From the NCBI RefSeq assembly GCF_009799925.1, contig NZ_WELK01000001.1, positions 558,001 through 622,000 of the forward strand: a stretch of DNA of 64,000 nucleotides, given 5' to 3'. The DNA is from Pseudomonas sp. R-28-1W-6 (GTDB lineage: Bacteria; Pseudomonadota; Gammaproteobacteria; Pseudomonadales; Pseudomonadaceae). The notes beneath the pieces are model-generated. The model worked only from the letters and a program-made list of their open reading frames with translations, did no database searches and was not told the DNA's origin. This document shows, one piece after another, positions 24,945 to 33,863 of this stretch (positions within the stretch are counted from its first letter, which is position 1; every line of letters starts with the position of its first letter). The position numbers and the translations under genes are program-made.

Positions 24945-25790
24945 ATGCTGAGCAAACTGAAGAATATTTTTTCTCGCAATGCAGTGTCGCACGACAGCGC
25001 TGGATCTGATCCAGCAGCACTCGATACTGCGCCAGAGGCTGAGATGCACTCCACGCTGACGGATACTTACCTGAGCGGCTGGTTTCGGCATGAGACTGGC
25101 GAGCTGTTCGAAGGGTTCATGATCAATCCGGAGGATTCGATTCTCGACATAGGCTGTGGCGATGGTCCCTTCGCTCACTTTTGTGCGGAGCGCGGCGCAG
25201 AGGTGATCTTTGCCGATATTGACGCAGCCAAGGTGGCGGCTGTCAGCGAGATGCTAAAAAACTCGAAGGCCCGCGCGATGTTGCCTCTGGTCACTGATGC
25301 CAAGCCAATACCGCTTGCAGATAATCGCGTCAGCAAAGTCATTGCGATGGAGGTGCTTGAGCATGTCGAGGACCCGCGAGACTTCATGCGTGAATTGGTG
25401 CGTGTAGCCAAACCTGGATGTCTGTTCTTGCTGACAGTCCCCGATCCGGTCGGTGAAAACGTACAGCGTGCGCTGGCTCCGCCGAGCTACTTTGAGCCAC
25501 CAAATCATATCCGAGTGTTCGAGCGAGCTGACTTCGAGCGCCTTGTCGTGGACGCGGGGCTGGTGATCGAACGCCGGACCAGCTACGGGTTCTATTGGTC
25601 CCTCTGGTGGTTCTTCTTTTGGGCTTGTAAGCAGGATCTAAGCCCCCCTTGGCATCCTCTTCTGCAGAGTTGGACCAAAACTTGGAATTTGCTGTTGTCT
25701 ACGCCGGATGGTCCGCGCATAAAGCGGGCTCTGGATGACGCCATGCCCAAGAGTCAGGCTATTATTGCGCGGAAACCTTTTAATGAGTGA
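24945..25790 (+). CDS. class I SAM-dependent methyltransferase, paralogue
   Basis: This 281-residue methyltransferase is homologous along its length to the one at 22887. Motif I reads ILDIGCGDGPFAHFC near residues 65-79, so it has the usual acidic residue and no homopolymer. AMEVLEHVEDPRD lies near 137-149 and a Trp-rich SYGFYWSLWWFFFWACK near 205-221. The stop overlaps the start of the GT-C gene (ATGAGTGA). Together with the first methyltransferase it may cap or modify rhamnose chains. Two related methyltransferases may act at different positions or sugars. Confidence 0.84.
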   Translation: MLSKLKNIFSRNAVSHDSAGSDPAALDTAPEAEMHSTLTDTYLSGWFRHETGELFEGFMINPEDSILDIGCGDGPFAHFCAERGAEVIFADIDAAKVAAVSEMLKNSKARAMLPLVTDAKPIPLADNRVSKVIAMEVLEHVEDPRDFMRELVRVAKPGCLFLLTVPDPVGENVQRALAPPSYFEPPNHIRVFERADFERLVVDAGLVIERRTSYGFYWSLWWFFFWACKQDLSPPWHPLLQSWTKTWNLLLSTPDGPRIKRALDDAMPKSQAIIARKPFNE

Positions 25791-27225
25791 GCTCCGCCGG
25801 GTCCTGTCGTTGTCTCCGGATGCACTGTTTACGACTGCCAGCATGTTGTTGTTCGCGGGTGTCGTATTGTTTGTCCGACTGGCGCTGGGTATGGAGTTCC
25901 CGATCCCTTGGAATGATGAGACGGCCTTCATCTCGCAGGCTTTCGAATTCAGCCGTACGGGCAGCTTCTATGTTTACGGGCTCAACAGTGAGCGGGTTGT
26001 GATGTGGATGCCGCCGGGCTTCATGTTGCTGCTGGCGGCGGTCTACAAGTTGTTTGGCTACAGCTTCGAAATATCGCGCTGGGTCTCCTGTTTGCTCTAC
26101 CTGGGTGGAGGAGTGGTTGCGCTACTAGTGCTACGGCATAGCCTGCAGGGGTGGCGTCGCCATCTGGGCCTGCTGCTCATGCTGATGGCATTCCTATCCC
26201 CCTATTCGCTGGCGATTTCCAATATTGCCCGCATGGAGTCGCTGTATAGCCTGCTCTTCATGTTTTCCTTGTTCGCCGCGCTGAAGGGCCGTTATGCCTT
26301 GGGCTTGGCGTTAGTGCTGCTCAGTGCGACCGTACACTTCAACGCTGTGTATTTTCTGCTGCCGTACGGGGTATTGGTGGGCTGGAAAATTTTGCGTCGG
26401 GAAAGCCTGGTGATCGGCCCCTGGGAATTGCTGGCGCTAGTTATCGCGTTATTAGGTGTGCTGGGTTACGGCTTGTATGTGGTCAAGAATATCCATGGTT
26501 TTTGGCAGGACATGCAATTCCAGTTTGCCTACAAGTTAGGATCGGCCGTCATGGGCGGGCGTCCTGGCTGGACGCTGCTGCTGATGTTGCTGGGCATACC
26601 CTTGCTTCAGCTGTCGCTACACCGTCGTTTCGCCACCGAGTGCCTGCTGTCACTCTATGGTGTGGCTTTTATTGCCATGGCTCTGAATGGCCATAACATG
26701 TGGTACTACTTTGCTTTCAATCTCGGTTTCTGGTTGCTAGTGCTAGGAGCTCTAGCAAGTAGTGCGGCAATGGTGACACCACTGCCCAAGTGGGGCGGGT
26801 TGCTGGTGGCCGGATTGTTGTTGCTGCAGTTGAGCCACTATGTCAATCGCAACACTGCCGAGTTCGATCCGCTCAAGCCGAGCCGAAGCATATTGGCGCG
26901 TGACTTCTTGCCGGCTAGCGAAATCGACAAGGTTCGGGTATTCATCGCCACTCTGCCAGCCAATACCAGCGTTTCGTTCGGTTACTCGGGTGTTGAGCCC
27001 TACTTCTTCGCCGACTTTGCCGAAGTCGGTGCCCGGTGGAGCGGGTCGGCGCATAGTGTGATCCAGGTTTTCCCGGCTAGGACCGTGGATTATCGGGTGC
27101 TATGTGACAGTGAAATGTTTCCAGCCTACTTGGCGATCTATGATTGGGATGGTTTTCCGCGCAAGAGCCAGGATAGTGGCTGCGCCATTACTCGGCTGAG
27201 CGAAGGTGGCAAGCGTGCACAGTGA
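25783..27225 (+). CDS. GT-C fold membrane glycosyltransferase (PMT/ArnT-like)
   Basis: This 480-residue multipass protein has about ten helices. The first periplasmic loop carries the acidic GT-C signature IPWNDETAFISQAF (near residues 38-51), typical of enzymes that use polyprenyl-phosphate sugars as donors. A conserved-looking WMPPGFMLLLAAVYKLFG follows, and the C-terminal 100 residues are a soluble periplasmic piece. ATG 25783 overlaps the methyltransferase stop. If the arabinose pathway in this window supplies polyprenyl-phosphoryl arabinose, this enzyme is one of two possible users. Donor and acceptor are not shown by sequence. Confidence 0.75.
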   Translation: MSELRRVLSLSPDALFTTASMLLFAGVVLFVRLALGMEFPIPWNDETAFISQAFEFSRTGSFYVYGLNSERVVMWMPPGFMLLLAAVYKLFGYSFEISRWVSCLLYLGGGVVALLVLRHSLQGWRRHLGLLLMLMAFLSPYSLAISNIARMESLYSLLFMFSLFAALKGRYALGLALVLLSATVHFNAVYFLLPYGVLVGWKILRRESLVIGPWELLALVIALLGVLGYGLYVVKNIHGFWQDMQFQFAYKLGSAVMGGRPGWTLLLMLLGIPLLQLSLHRRFATECLLSLYGVAFIAMALNGHNMWYYFAFNLGFWLLVLGALASSAAMVTPLPKWGGLLVAGLLLLQLSHYVNRNTAEFDPLKPSRSILARDFLPASEIDKVRVFIATLPANTSVSFGYSGVEPYFFADFAEVGARWSGSAHSVIQVFPARTVDYRVLCDSEMFPAYLAIYDWDGFPRKSQDSGCAITRLSEGGKRAQ

Positions 27226-28459
27226 GAGCAAAAATCTAGAAATCGAACAGCTGCGGGCAGTTGCTATCTGTTTGGTGCTGATTTCCCATGTTATCTTGCT
27301 TTCTCCCTTTATTGCCGAAAAGGTTACGCCTCTGTTTCAGTACGCCAGTTTTGGCGTTGGGGTAGACCTGTTTTTCTGTATCTCTGGATATGTAGTTGCT
27401 AAAAGCTACTGCAGCTATTTTGACCATCACCGTAGCAGTGGCTTGTTCTGGCCGGCGGCTCGTGCGTTCTGGCTGCGGCGTGGTTATCGCTTGTTGCCTT
27501 CGGCATGGCTGTGGGTGGTGCTCGGCATACTTTGTGCTCAGTATTTCAATCGCTCCGGAGCATTCTTGGATGTTGAGCAGAATCTGAAGAGTGCCTTGGC
27601 TATTGTCAGCTTTACGGCGAATATTGCACATATGTATGGCTGGTTGGCACCCAATAATGTGTATTGGAGCTTGTCGTTAGAGGAGCAGTTTTATTTTTTG
27701 TTGCCACTATTTCTATTGCTGATTACCGGAAGACGTGCGCGCATTGTTGCTTTGCTTCTAGTTATCGCTCTTCAGTTTCCTCTCTCTCGTGACCCGTTTG
27801 GAGGGATAGTTGCGCAATATCTTGCTTCGTTTCGTATTGATGGTTTTGCGTGGGGTGTACTCGTTTTCATGTTTTCTCGTAGTACATACTACGAAAGTCT
27901 TCGGCCTCACTGGTTAAGGTATAAGCCTCTGGCCTTCATTGCTGTACTCTTGCTTCTCTGTATGCTGGTAGTAGTTCCCGCGCGCTTGTTTGCCTTACCT
28001 GTCCATATGGGACTGCTCGCGATGATTGCCGCTCTGATCGTTTGGGTCGCGTCTTATGGTCAGGGGTATCTCTTCGGTTATCAGAGCTTAACGGGGGTTA
28101 TGAGGTGGATAGGTGAGCGCTCCTATGGAATTTATCTAATTCATCTGCCGGCATTTCGTCTCAGCCATGAACTTACAATGCGCTATCTAGGTGCTGAGGG
28201 CTTGACCTATTCTTCGGCTGTAGTGCCTTTCCTGTTGCTGTCTTCAAGCATTTTTATTTTACTGCTAGCGGATCTCAATTATCGCTATGTCGAAGAGCCA
28301 ATGCGCCGACGTGGCGCCGCACGAGCTAGGGTTATGCTGCTCGCAGCGCAGGAGCGACAGTTAACATCATGCTGTCACACGGATGAGCGCTCACGCTTGG
28401 CATGGGTAAAAAAACAATGCTCGGAAACGGATCCATCCAAAAGCGCAGAAAGAGCGTAG
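27206..28459 (+). CDS. acyltransferase 3 family membrane protein (second)
   Basis: This O-acyltransferase of the OafA type has about 417 residues. It carries EIEQLRAVAICLVLISHV (family R/K-x10-H segment, near 12-29), FGVGVDLFFCISGYVVAKS and WSLSLEEQFYFLLPLFL (near 150-166). Start is GTG 27206 or GTG 27215; the latter has AAGG nine bases upstream. The gene overlaps the end of the GT-C gene. The last 45 residues beyond the membrane domain are basic and polar, and contain A7 in the DNA. GC is clearly lower than in recBD or gcdH, which suggests acquisition. Confidence 0.85.
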   Translation: MASVHSESKNLEIEQLRAVAICLVLISHVILLSPFIAEKVTPLFQYASFGVGVDLFFCISGYVVAKSYCSYFDHHRSSGLFWPAARAFWLRRGYRLLPSAWLWVVLGILCAQYFNRSGAFLDVEQNLKSALAIVSFTANIAHMYGWLAPNNVYWSLSLEEQFYFLLPLFLLLITGRRARIVALLLVIALQFPLSRDPFGGIVAQYLASFRIDGFAWGVLVFMFSRSTYYESLRPHWLRYKPLAFIAVLLLLCMLVVVPARLFALPVHMGLLAMIAALIVWVASYGQGYLFGYQSLTGVMRWIGERSYGIYLIHLPAFRLSHELTMRYLGAEGLTYSSAVVPFLLLSSSIFILLLADLNYRYVEEPMRRRGAARARVMLLAAQERQLTSCCHTDERSRLAWVKKQCSETDPSKSAERA

Positions 28460-28495
28460 GTACTGATCCATAGGTTCTAAGCTTCAGGAGTCGGT

Positions 28496-29581
28496 GTGAT
28501 TAAGCGTGACGTTAGACAGGACAGTTATTTCCCGGCTCTGGATGGCTTGCGCGGTGTAATGGCCATGGGCGTGATCGTTGCACATGTCAATCTGCCGTGG
28601 TTCCCTGGCGCGCCAATTATGATGGATATCTTTTTTGTTATCTCTGGTTTTCTGATTACGTCCATTTTGCTGCGAGGTATAGAAAAGACGGGGTCAGTGG
28701 CGCTGTTGAACTTTTGGAAGCGGCGCCTACTGCGCCTGTATCCAGCGCTGTTGGTTGTGGTGCTGTCGAGCTTGTTTGTTGCATGGTGGTGTGTTGATGA
28801 CTTCACGCCGGTTGCCAAGGATGCGGCTGCATCGATCTTTTATTATTCGAACTGGACAAAAATATACGATTACGTATACCCGAGCATGTTTGGACATACG
28901 TGGTCGCTCTCGGTCGAGGAGCAGTTCTATCTGTTGTGGCCGGTAATGTTTTCGTTGGCTTTGGCAGCGCGTCTACGGTCGGTTCATATACTGGTGCTGC
29001 TGGCTCTACTTGCAGCGGCGGCGATGCTCTGGCGATACTATTTGATCGGCCAAGAGGTCCCGTGGTCGCGCTTGTACTATGCCCTTGAGACCCGAATGGA
29101 TGCATTTGTGGTGGGTGGCATTCTGGCGCTAGGTTTTGGAGCGCTGCGTGAGCGTGCAGTCCGTTGGGAGTGGCATACTTTCCTGTCTCTATGTGCGCTA
29201 GCTCTCTTGCTCTTGGTGGTGTTGGGGCGTCCGCGCGAAATTGCCTATTTCTTCTGGCAGCAATCGCTGGCGTTGTTGCTTTCGGCGGCGGTTATTCTGC
29301 TTTTGACATCACCCCGCGATGGCTGCCTCAAGCGCTTCTTTTGCTCGCGTTGGTGCGTATTCCTTGGCGAACGTTGTTACAGTCTGTACCTGTGGCATTG
29401 GCCAATTATTTGGCTGCTATTGGTCGAGACGGAAGCAACCAAGATAACCATACTGTTGATCGCTATTCCGTTGACCCTGCTGTTGTCATCCCTTACCTAC
29501 GCTTTTGTGGAAGTGCCGTTCCTATCGAAAATGTCTCGCGTGCGCCGCATCGAGGGTGATCCGGCGCTGCCCTCTTCGTAG
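28496..29581 (+). CDS. acyltransferase 3 family membrane protein (third)
   Basis: This 361-residue O-acyltransferase starts at GTG 28496 with CAGGAG five bases upstream. Family motifs: FPALDGLRGVMAMGVIVAHV (Arg and His of the catalytic region, near 12-31), MDIFFVISGFLITSILL and HTWSLSVEEQFYLLWPV (near 138-154). LYLWHWPIIWLL is the typical late helix. No SGNH domain is fused at the end. It is the last plus-strand gene of this series and converges with the GT-C gene ending at 29626. Likely decorates the surface glycan with acetyl or another acyl group. Confidence 0.87.
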   Translation: MIKRDVRQDSYFPALDGLRGVMAMGVIVAHVNLPWFPGAPIMMDIFFVISGFLITSILLRGIEKTGSVALLNFWKRRLLRLYPALLVVVLSSLFVAWWCVDDFTPVAKDAAASIFYYSNWTKIYDYVYPSMFGHTWSLSVEEQFYLLWPVMFSLALAARLRSVHILVLLALLAAAAMLWRYYLIGQEVPWSRLYYALETRMDAFVVGGILALGFGALRERAVRWEWHTFLSLCALALLLLVVLGRPREIAYFFWQQSLALLLSAAVILLLTSPRDGCLKRFFCSRWCVFLGERCYSLYLWHWPIIWLLLVETEATKITILLIAIPLTLLLSSLTYAFVEVPFLSKMSRVRRIEGDPALPSS

Positions 29582-29625
29582 GAATTCAGTGAATGTAGTT
29601 TGAGAAAAACGTCAGCATTTCAATG

Positions 29626-31365
29626 CTATCTCAAGGACAGTTTGCGAAAAGCCATCGCCAGTATCCGAGGGTCTTCACTTGCTGGTTTGTGTGCATTAGG
29701 TAAGTAGAAGGTAAATGTATTCAGGCCCGTCTGTAGCAATGCAGGGGGGAAGTTGAATCGTACATCCCGCTCCCCTCCCACCATGCGACCTTGGTAGACC
29801 TGTTGACCATTTAGCTGAATGGTCAGTTCTTGGTTTCCCAAGAAACCTGCTTGCAAATTGCCCTCGCCGACTAGTGCTTGCTTGTCAAGCATCAGGCTTA
29901 AACTGGCGTTCTGCCCCTCGCTCCAGCGAAAACCGGGTTCTAAGCCGTAAAAGCTATCGAAAGCGGCATGGGGTGAGTTATAGGGAATATCGAGAAGTCC
30001 ACTGAAGGGCGGTAGTTGATGGCGGTTAAATTCAACAAGGCGCTCCTCGTGACGACTTTTACTGTGGAGAAATTGAGGGTAGCGCCAGTCGAATAGATAT
30101 TCGGGATATTGATCAATGTTGGGTTCGACGTTCCATTGCATGGTGTAAGGGTTGAACAGGGCCTGATATGTATTGATGTAGATGGCGAATAGGCCGCTGG
30201 TAAGCACTGCCGCATATGCGTAGTGGCTGTTTTGGCGCAGGGTGCCCAAGCTACTGAATAGTCCGAGGAAGAGCCCAGGCAGGGCGTCGACCATCAAGCG
30301 CGAACCGAATGACCATCCCGCCCACCAGTGGGGGAATTGGCTAACAGATACTAGGTGTACTACTGGCCAGATAAGACTGATCAGGCCGAGTTTCATCAAT
30401 GCTCTATTGCTTCTTGCCTGTAGCAGAATCAGGAGCATGGAGACGAAAAGAAACGGGGAAAAAATTAGCAGTCCGCGGGCTGGGCTAAATAGGTTGCCAT
30501 ATAGCGCCGTTTCAAAGTCCCCACCCTCCAAGCGCTTCGGTAGGTAGTAATCCGGCATGATCTGTGAATACTCATGCAGGCTCCAGCCCATGAAACCGAG
30601 AAGCAGCAACCCCAAAGTGCATGCGGCAAGTACTGCGGACTTCTTATCCTGGATGAAGTAGTAAAGCAGCAAGAAGGGCGCTAGCAGGGCCAACGTCGGT
30701 CTGCAGAGATAAGCCAGAAACAAATTGAGCCCGATTAATAGGGCTATCAGTAAAGTCTCTGGCTGACGGCCGCGAATCACCAGAAAAATGGCTGTGCTGG
30801 AGAAGATGAAGGCAAAGTCATGTGACCAGAGCGCGGTCCCTACAGTGCTTGCCAGTGAACTCCCGAACCAGCAAAGCCCGGCCAATAGCAGGCTCTCAGT
30901 CTGGCGCAGATAGAGTCTGGCAATTTTGTAGAGAATGAAAGTGATTAGCAGGGCGGCCAGCGTTGCCAGCGCCATCTGGATGAGTGGCTCATCCTTGGTC
31001 ATGTCGAAGCCCAATACATTGGCTGCGGCTACAAATGGTGTGCTGACTAAAGCAGTCCCTAGAGGGAAATAGTTATAGAAATGTCCGTTCTTTCGGTGAA
31101 TGACGTACCCGTAACTATCGAGAAGCGTCTCACCATAAGCATCGAGCTTCACGCTGCCGTGCTGCACTATGGCCTGGCTAACCAGCAGCGTACCGCGGGG
31201 GTCGCTGCCGGTATTATGCGTAGATTGTCCTGCAATCACAGCCACAATCAGGAAGGCAAGGAACCAGCCAAGCCAGCGATGTTTGGCTAGTGTGGACACT
31301 CTGCTACCTACATCAGTTCTAAGAAAGTGCGTGGACATGCTGGTTTTTGTTTTTGTTGAGGACAT
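29626..31365 (-). CDS. GT-C-like membrane protein, candidate arabinofuranosyltransferase
   Basis: This 579-residue protein has 10-12 membrane helices and a C-terminal beta-rich periplasmic domain of about 170 residues (from near LLDIPYNSPHAAFDSF to the end; ELTIQLNGQQVYQG resembles a carbohydrate-binding sandwich). The first long periplasmic loop includes TGSDPRGTLLVSQAIVQHG and GHFYNYFPLGTALVSTPF, with acidic residues as in GT-C enzymes. It follows GtrA, DprE1 and DprE2 in the same operon, the position of AftA in mycobacteria. Use of polyprenyl-phosphoryl D-arabinose is therefore a good hypothesis. It is not a recognisable AftA or TfpW by eye. It starts 17 bases after the SDR gene. Confidence 0.7.
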   Translation of the reverse strand: MSSTKTKTSMSTHFLRTDVGSRVSTLAKHRWLGWFLAFLIVAVIAGQSTHNTGSDPRGTLLVSQAIVQHGSVKLDAYGETLLDSYGYVIHRKNGHFYNYFPLGTALVSTPFVAAANVLGFDMTKDEPLIQMALATLAALLITFILYKIARLYLRQTESLLLAGLCWFGSSLASTVGTALWSHDFAFIFSSTAIFLVIRGRQPETLLIALLIGLNLFLAYLCRPTLALLAPFLLLYYFIQDKKSAVLAACTLGLLLLGFMGWSLHEYSQIMPDYYLPKRLEGGDFETALYGNLFSPARGLLIFSPFLFVSMLLILLQARSNRALMKLGLISLIWPVVHLVSVSQFPHWWAGWSFGSRLMVDALPGLFLGLFSSLGTLRQNSHYAYAAVLTSGLFAIYINTYQALFNPYTMQWNVEPNIDQYPEYLFDWRYPQFLHSKSRHEERLVEFNRHQLPPFSGLLDIPYNSPHAAFDSFYGLEPGFRWSEGQNASLSLMLDKQALVGEGNLQAGFLGNQELTIQLNGQQVYQGRMVGGERDVRFNFPPALLQTGLNTFTFYLPNAHKPASEDPRILAMAFRKLSLR

Positions 31366-31382
31366 TCGGGCAGTTTCCAGGG

Positions 31383-32120
31383 TTAAAGCGAAAGCCGCTT
31401 GAAGAGCCTTTCCGGAACGCTCTTGATGATCGTCATGATAAAAAGCCAGAACCCGGGCGTGTAGAGCACATCCTTTTTCTTCTCAATGGCTTTCTCGATG
31501 TCCAGAGCAACCTTTTCCGGTGAGACCCACAACGGGCCTTTGGGGAAGCTGGCGGTCATGGGGGTATCGACGAAACCGGGTTTGATGGTCAGTACCTGCA
31601 CGCCGCTCTTGTGCAGGCGATTGCGCAGCCCTTGCAGGAATATCCCCAACGCGCCCTTGGCTGTGCCGTAGATGTAGTTGGACTGTCGCCCGCGGTCTCC
31701 GGCCACCGAGCCGATCACCGCGATACTGCCATGACGTTGCTGCTCGAAGTGATTGGCCAGGTGGGTGAGCAGCGAGATCACGCTGATTGCATTGGTGTTG
31801 AGCTCGGCAAGCGTCTTCTGGGCGTCCGCCTCGCAGGCTTTCTGGTCACCAAGGGTGCCGTGCGCGATCAGGACGGTGTCCAGCCCGCCCATTTCAGTCA
31901 CCACTTTCTTGAGTAGTTCGGCGTGGCTGGCAAAGTCATTGGCATCGAATTCGCCCTGAAAGACTTCGCCGGCCCCCCGTACCTTCAGGTCCGCGGCAAG
32001 CATTTGCCGGCGCTCCCGGTCGCGGGCCAGCAAATAGAGGGTGTGGCCCTGGGCCGCGAAGCGCTGGGCAACGGCCTCGGCAATCGCCGAAGTGGCGCCG
32101 ATGATGAGTATTTTCTGCAT
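31383..32120 (-). CDS. DprE2-like SDR: decaprenyl-phosphoryl-2-keto-ribose reductase
   Basis: This 245-residue short-chain dehydrogenase is the partner of the oxidase encoded just upstream. The cofactor loop IIGATSAIAEAVAQRFA is near residues 6-22. The active-site Ser segment (SIAVIGSVAGDRG) and YIYGTAKGALGIF (Tyr-x3-Lys) are near 137-165. DprE2 reduces the 2-keto intermediate to polyprenyl-phosphoryl-D-arabinofuranose with NAD(P)H. The C-terminus is hydrophobic (FWLFIMTIIKSVPERLF), which suits a membrane-associated lipid substrate. The start is four bases after the oxidase stop. Assignment rests on the pairing with the DprE1-like gene. Confidence 0.85.
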   Translation of the reverse strand: MQKILIIGATSAIAEAVAQRFAAQGHTLYLLARDRERRQMLAADLKVRGAGEVFQGEFDANDFASHAELLKKVVTEMGGLDTVLIAHGTLGDQKACEADAQKTLAELNTNAISVISLLTHLANHFEQQRHGSIAVIGSVAGDRGRQSNYIYGTAKGALGIFLQGLRNRLHKSGVQVLTIKPGFVDTPMTASFPKGPLWVSPEKVALDIEKAIEKKKDVLYTPGFWLFIMTIIKSVPERLFKRLSL

Positions 32121-32124
32121 GGGG

Positions 32125-33426
32125 TTAGTCCAGGCCGAGTCTGCGGGATTGCAGGGATGCAAATTTATGCAGCGCACCATAGCGCGCGCGAACTTCCTGA
32201 AACCGTGTCCAGTTCGGGTAGCTGTGTTTGAACGTGGCCTCGCTCATGCGGGCGTCCTTGCAGAGATAGAGGCGCCCGTCATAGGCCAGCACCATGGCAT
32301 CCAGCTCGCTGAGGAGTTCCAGCAGGCCGGCTTCGTATTTGAAGTCCAGAGCCAAGGTGTAGCCTTCGACAGGGAACGACAGCAGGTTGTCGTTGGCGGC
32401 GCCGAATGCCTTGAGCACGGCGAGGAAGGAGCCGCGTCGGGACGCCGCAATACGCTGCAGGATCGCGCGCAAGCCCTCCAACCCCACTGCCTTGGGGATG
32501 ACGAACTGATACTGCAGAAAGCCCCGCTTGCCGTAGAGGCGGTTCCACTGCCCGATGCCGTCCAGGGGATAGAAGAAGCTCTCGTAGGCGACTCGTTGCT
32601 GCGACTCGACCTGGCGAATGCGCTGGTAATAGAGCTCGTTGAATGCCTGCACGGAATAACGGTTCAGTAGAACCGACGGCATGTCGAGCGGGACGCTCAG
32701 GGTTGGTTTAGGGGCGAGTGACAGCTCGCCATCATGGGCGTGTTCACCAAGCATCAGCAGCGAGCGGCCCAGTGCCTTGCCGCTGGCCAAGCAGTCGATC
32801 CAGGCGACGGAGTAGGTGGCGGCGCTGTGCGTGTCGAACAGCGCTACCACCTCTTCCAGATTGGCGGCTTTGTGTGTGGTTTGCGCGATGTACGCGCTTT
32901 CAATCCGCCTGAGGCGCAGCTGGGCGCCGACAATCAGGCCGGTCAGGCCCATGCCGCCACAGGTGGCGTTGAACAGTTCAGGGTGTTCGCTGCGCGAGCA
33001 GCAGATCAGCGAGCCATCGGCCAACAGCAGCTCGATGCTGTCGACACATTCGCTGAAGCAGCCGTGCAGATGATGATTCTTGCCATGCACATCGCCGGCA
33101 ATGGCGCCGCCGATGCTGACGAACTTGGTTCCCGGAGTGACCGGTATGAACCAGCCGCGTGGAACAAACACATCGAGCAGTTCACTTAGGGTAATGCCTG
33201 CATCGCAATCGAGCTGCCCGCTGTTTTCATCGAAGCTGCGTAAGTGCCTGAGCTGTCTGGTGCCGACGATCTGCTCGGCGAGGGCACTGTCGCCATAGCT
33301 GCGGCCCATGCCGCGCGGAATCAGGCTGGCAAGCCCGGCCAGGCTGTCCCTGGCGGCACTGAGTGTTGCCGGTTGCGCCAGGCTGGCGTCGATGGTCGGA
33401 TAGCGGCCCCAGCCATTGATGCGCAT
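32125..33426 (-). CDS. DprE1-like FAD oxidase: decaprenyl-phosphoryl-ribose 2'-oxidase
   Basis: This 433-residue FAD-binding oxidase has the VAO-type pattern IPRGMGRSYGDSAL (near 37-50) and GGAIAGDVHGKNHH (near 106-119), which holds the His equivalent to the active-site His of mycobacterial DprE1. The C-terminal half matches DprE1 order, including YDGRLYLCKDARM. The position equivalent to DprE1 Cys387 reads as Ala in LALDFKY by my hand alignment, which would remove the target of covalent benzothiazinone inhibitors. It oxidises the ribose 2' carbon in the epimerisation to arabinose. One-base overlap with the GtrA gene. Confidence 0.88.
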   Translation of the reverse strand: MRINGWGRYPTIDASLAQPATLSAARDSLAGLASLIPRGMGRSYGDSALAEQIVGTRQLRHLRSFDENSGQLDCDAGITLSELLDVFVPRGWFIPVTPGTKFVSIGGAIAGDVHGKNHHLHGCFSECVDSIELLLADGSLICCSRSEHPELFNATCGGMGLTGLIVGAQLRLRRIESAYIAQTTHKAANLEEVVALFDTHSAATYSVAWIDCLASGKALGRSLLMLGEHAHDGELSLAPKPTLSVPLDMPSVLLNRYSVQAFNELYYQRIRQVESQQRVAYESFFYPLDGIGQWNRLYGKRGFLQYQFVIPKAVGLEGLRAILQRIAASRRGSFLAVLKAFGAANDNLLSFPVEGYTLALDFKYEAGLLELLSELDAMVLAYDGRLYLCKDARMSEATFKHSYPNWTRFQEVRARYGALHKFASLQSRRLGLD

Positions 33427-33830
33427 CAGGCGACTCCTGGCGTGCGAAAGACGAAGCGCTTGTCCAGCTCGTACTTGGTCAGGTAGCCAATGGCCAGGCC
33501 GATGATGCCGCCGAGGTAGCGCAGCTCGGCAGACTGGAAGATGAAGTGGAAGGCAAGCTCGGTGCTCCAGAAGATCACCGTGGTGAACACGCCCATGAGG
33601 CTGTAGAGCAGGAAAATTCGGCCATTATGGGCGGCGTTCACAGCTTTAAAGCGAAAAATGTAGCGCTTATCGAGAACATATTTAACAATCAGCCCGGCTC
33701 CGGTACCGACCATCATGGACAGGGCGATACTGGCGGATCCAGAGTAGAGCCAAACTGATAGCGCCTGTGCAAAAATGTTGATTGCTGTCGCAATCGCGGC
33801 TAGTAGCGCGTAGATAGCTGCAACTTTCAT
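33426..33830 (-). CDS. GtrA-family membrane protein
   Basis: This protein of about 134 residues has four helices. It shows the GtrA pattern GTGAGLIVKYVLDKRYIF and, as an internal echo, IGLAIGYLTKYELDKRFVF. GtrA proteins are linked to movement of polyprenyl-phosphate sugars across the membrane. The mycobacterial Rv3789, next to dprE1-dprE2, is of this family. ATG 33830 is preferred (TTGGAA upstream) over the in-frame ATG 33869, which would overlap the divergent UbiA-like gene start at 33864. First gene of a four-gene minus operon. Confidence 0.85.
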   Translation of the reverse strand: MKVAAIYALLAAIATAINIFAQALSVWLYSGSASIALSMMVGTGAGLIVKYVLDKRYIFRFKAVNAAHNGRIFLLYSLMGVFTTVIFWSTELAFHFIFQSAELRYLGGIIGLAIGYLTKYELDKRFVFRTPGVA

Positions 33831-33863
33831 AACAATTCCAATAAGCCATCCGAGGCCAAAGGC

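Noticed and set aside
28408..28414. A7 tract in the second acyltransferase gene as a phase-variation site
   Set aside because: Short, and it lies in the polar tail after the catalytic membrane domain, so slippage would have little effect.
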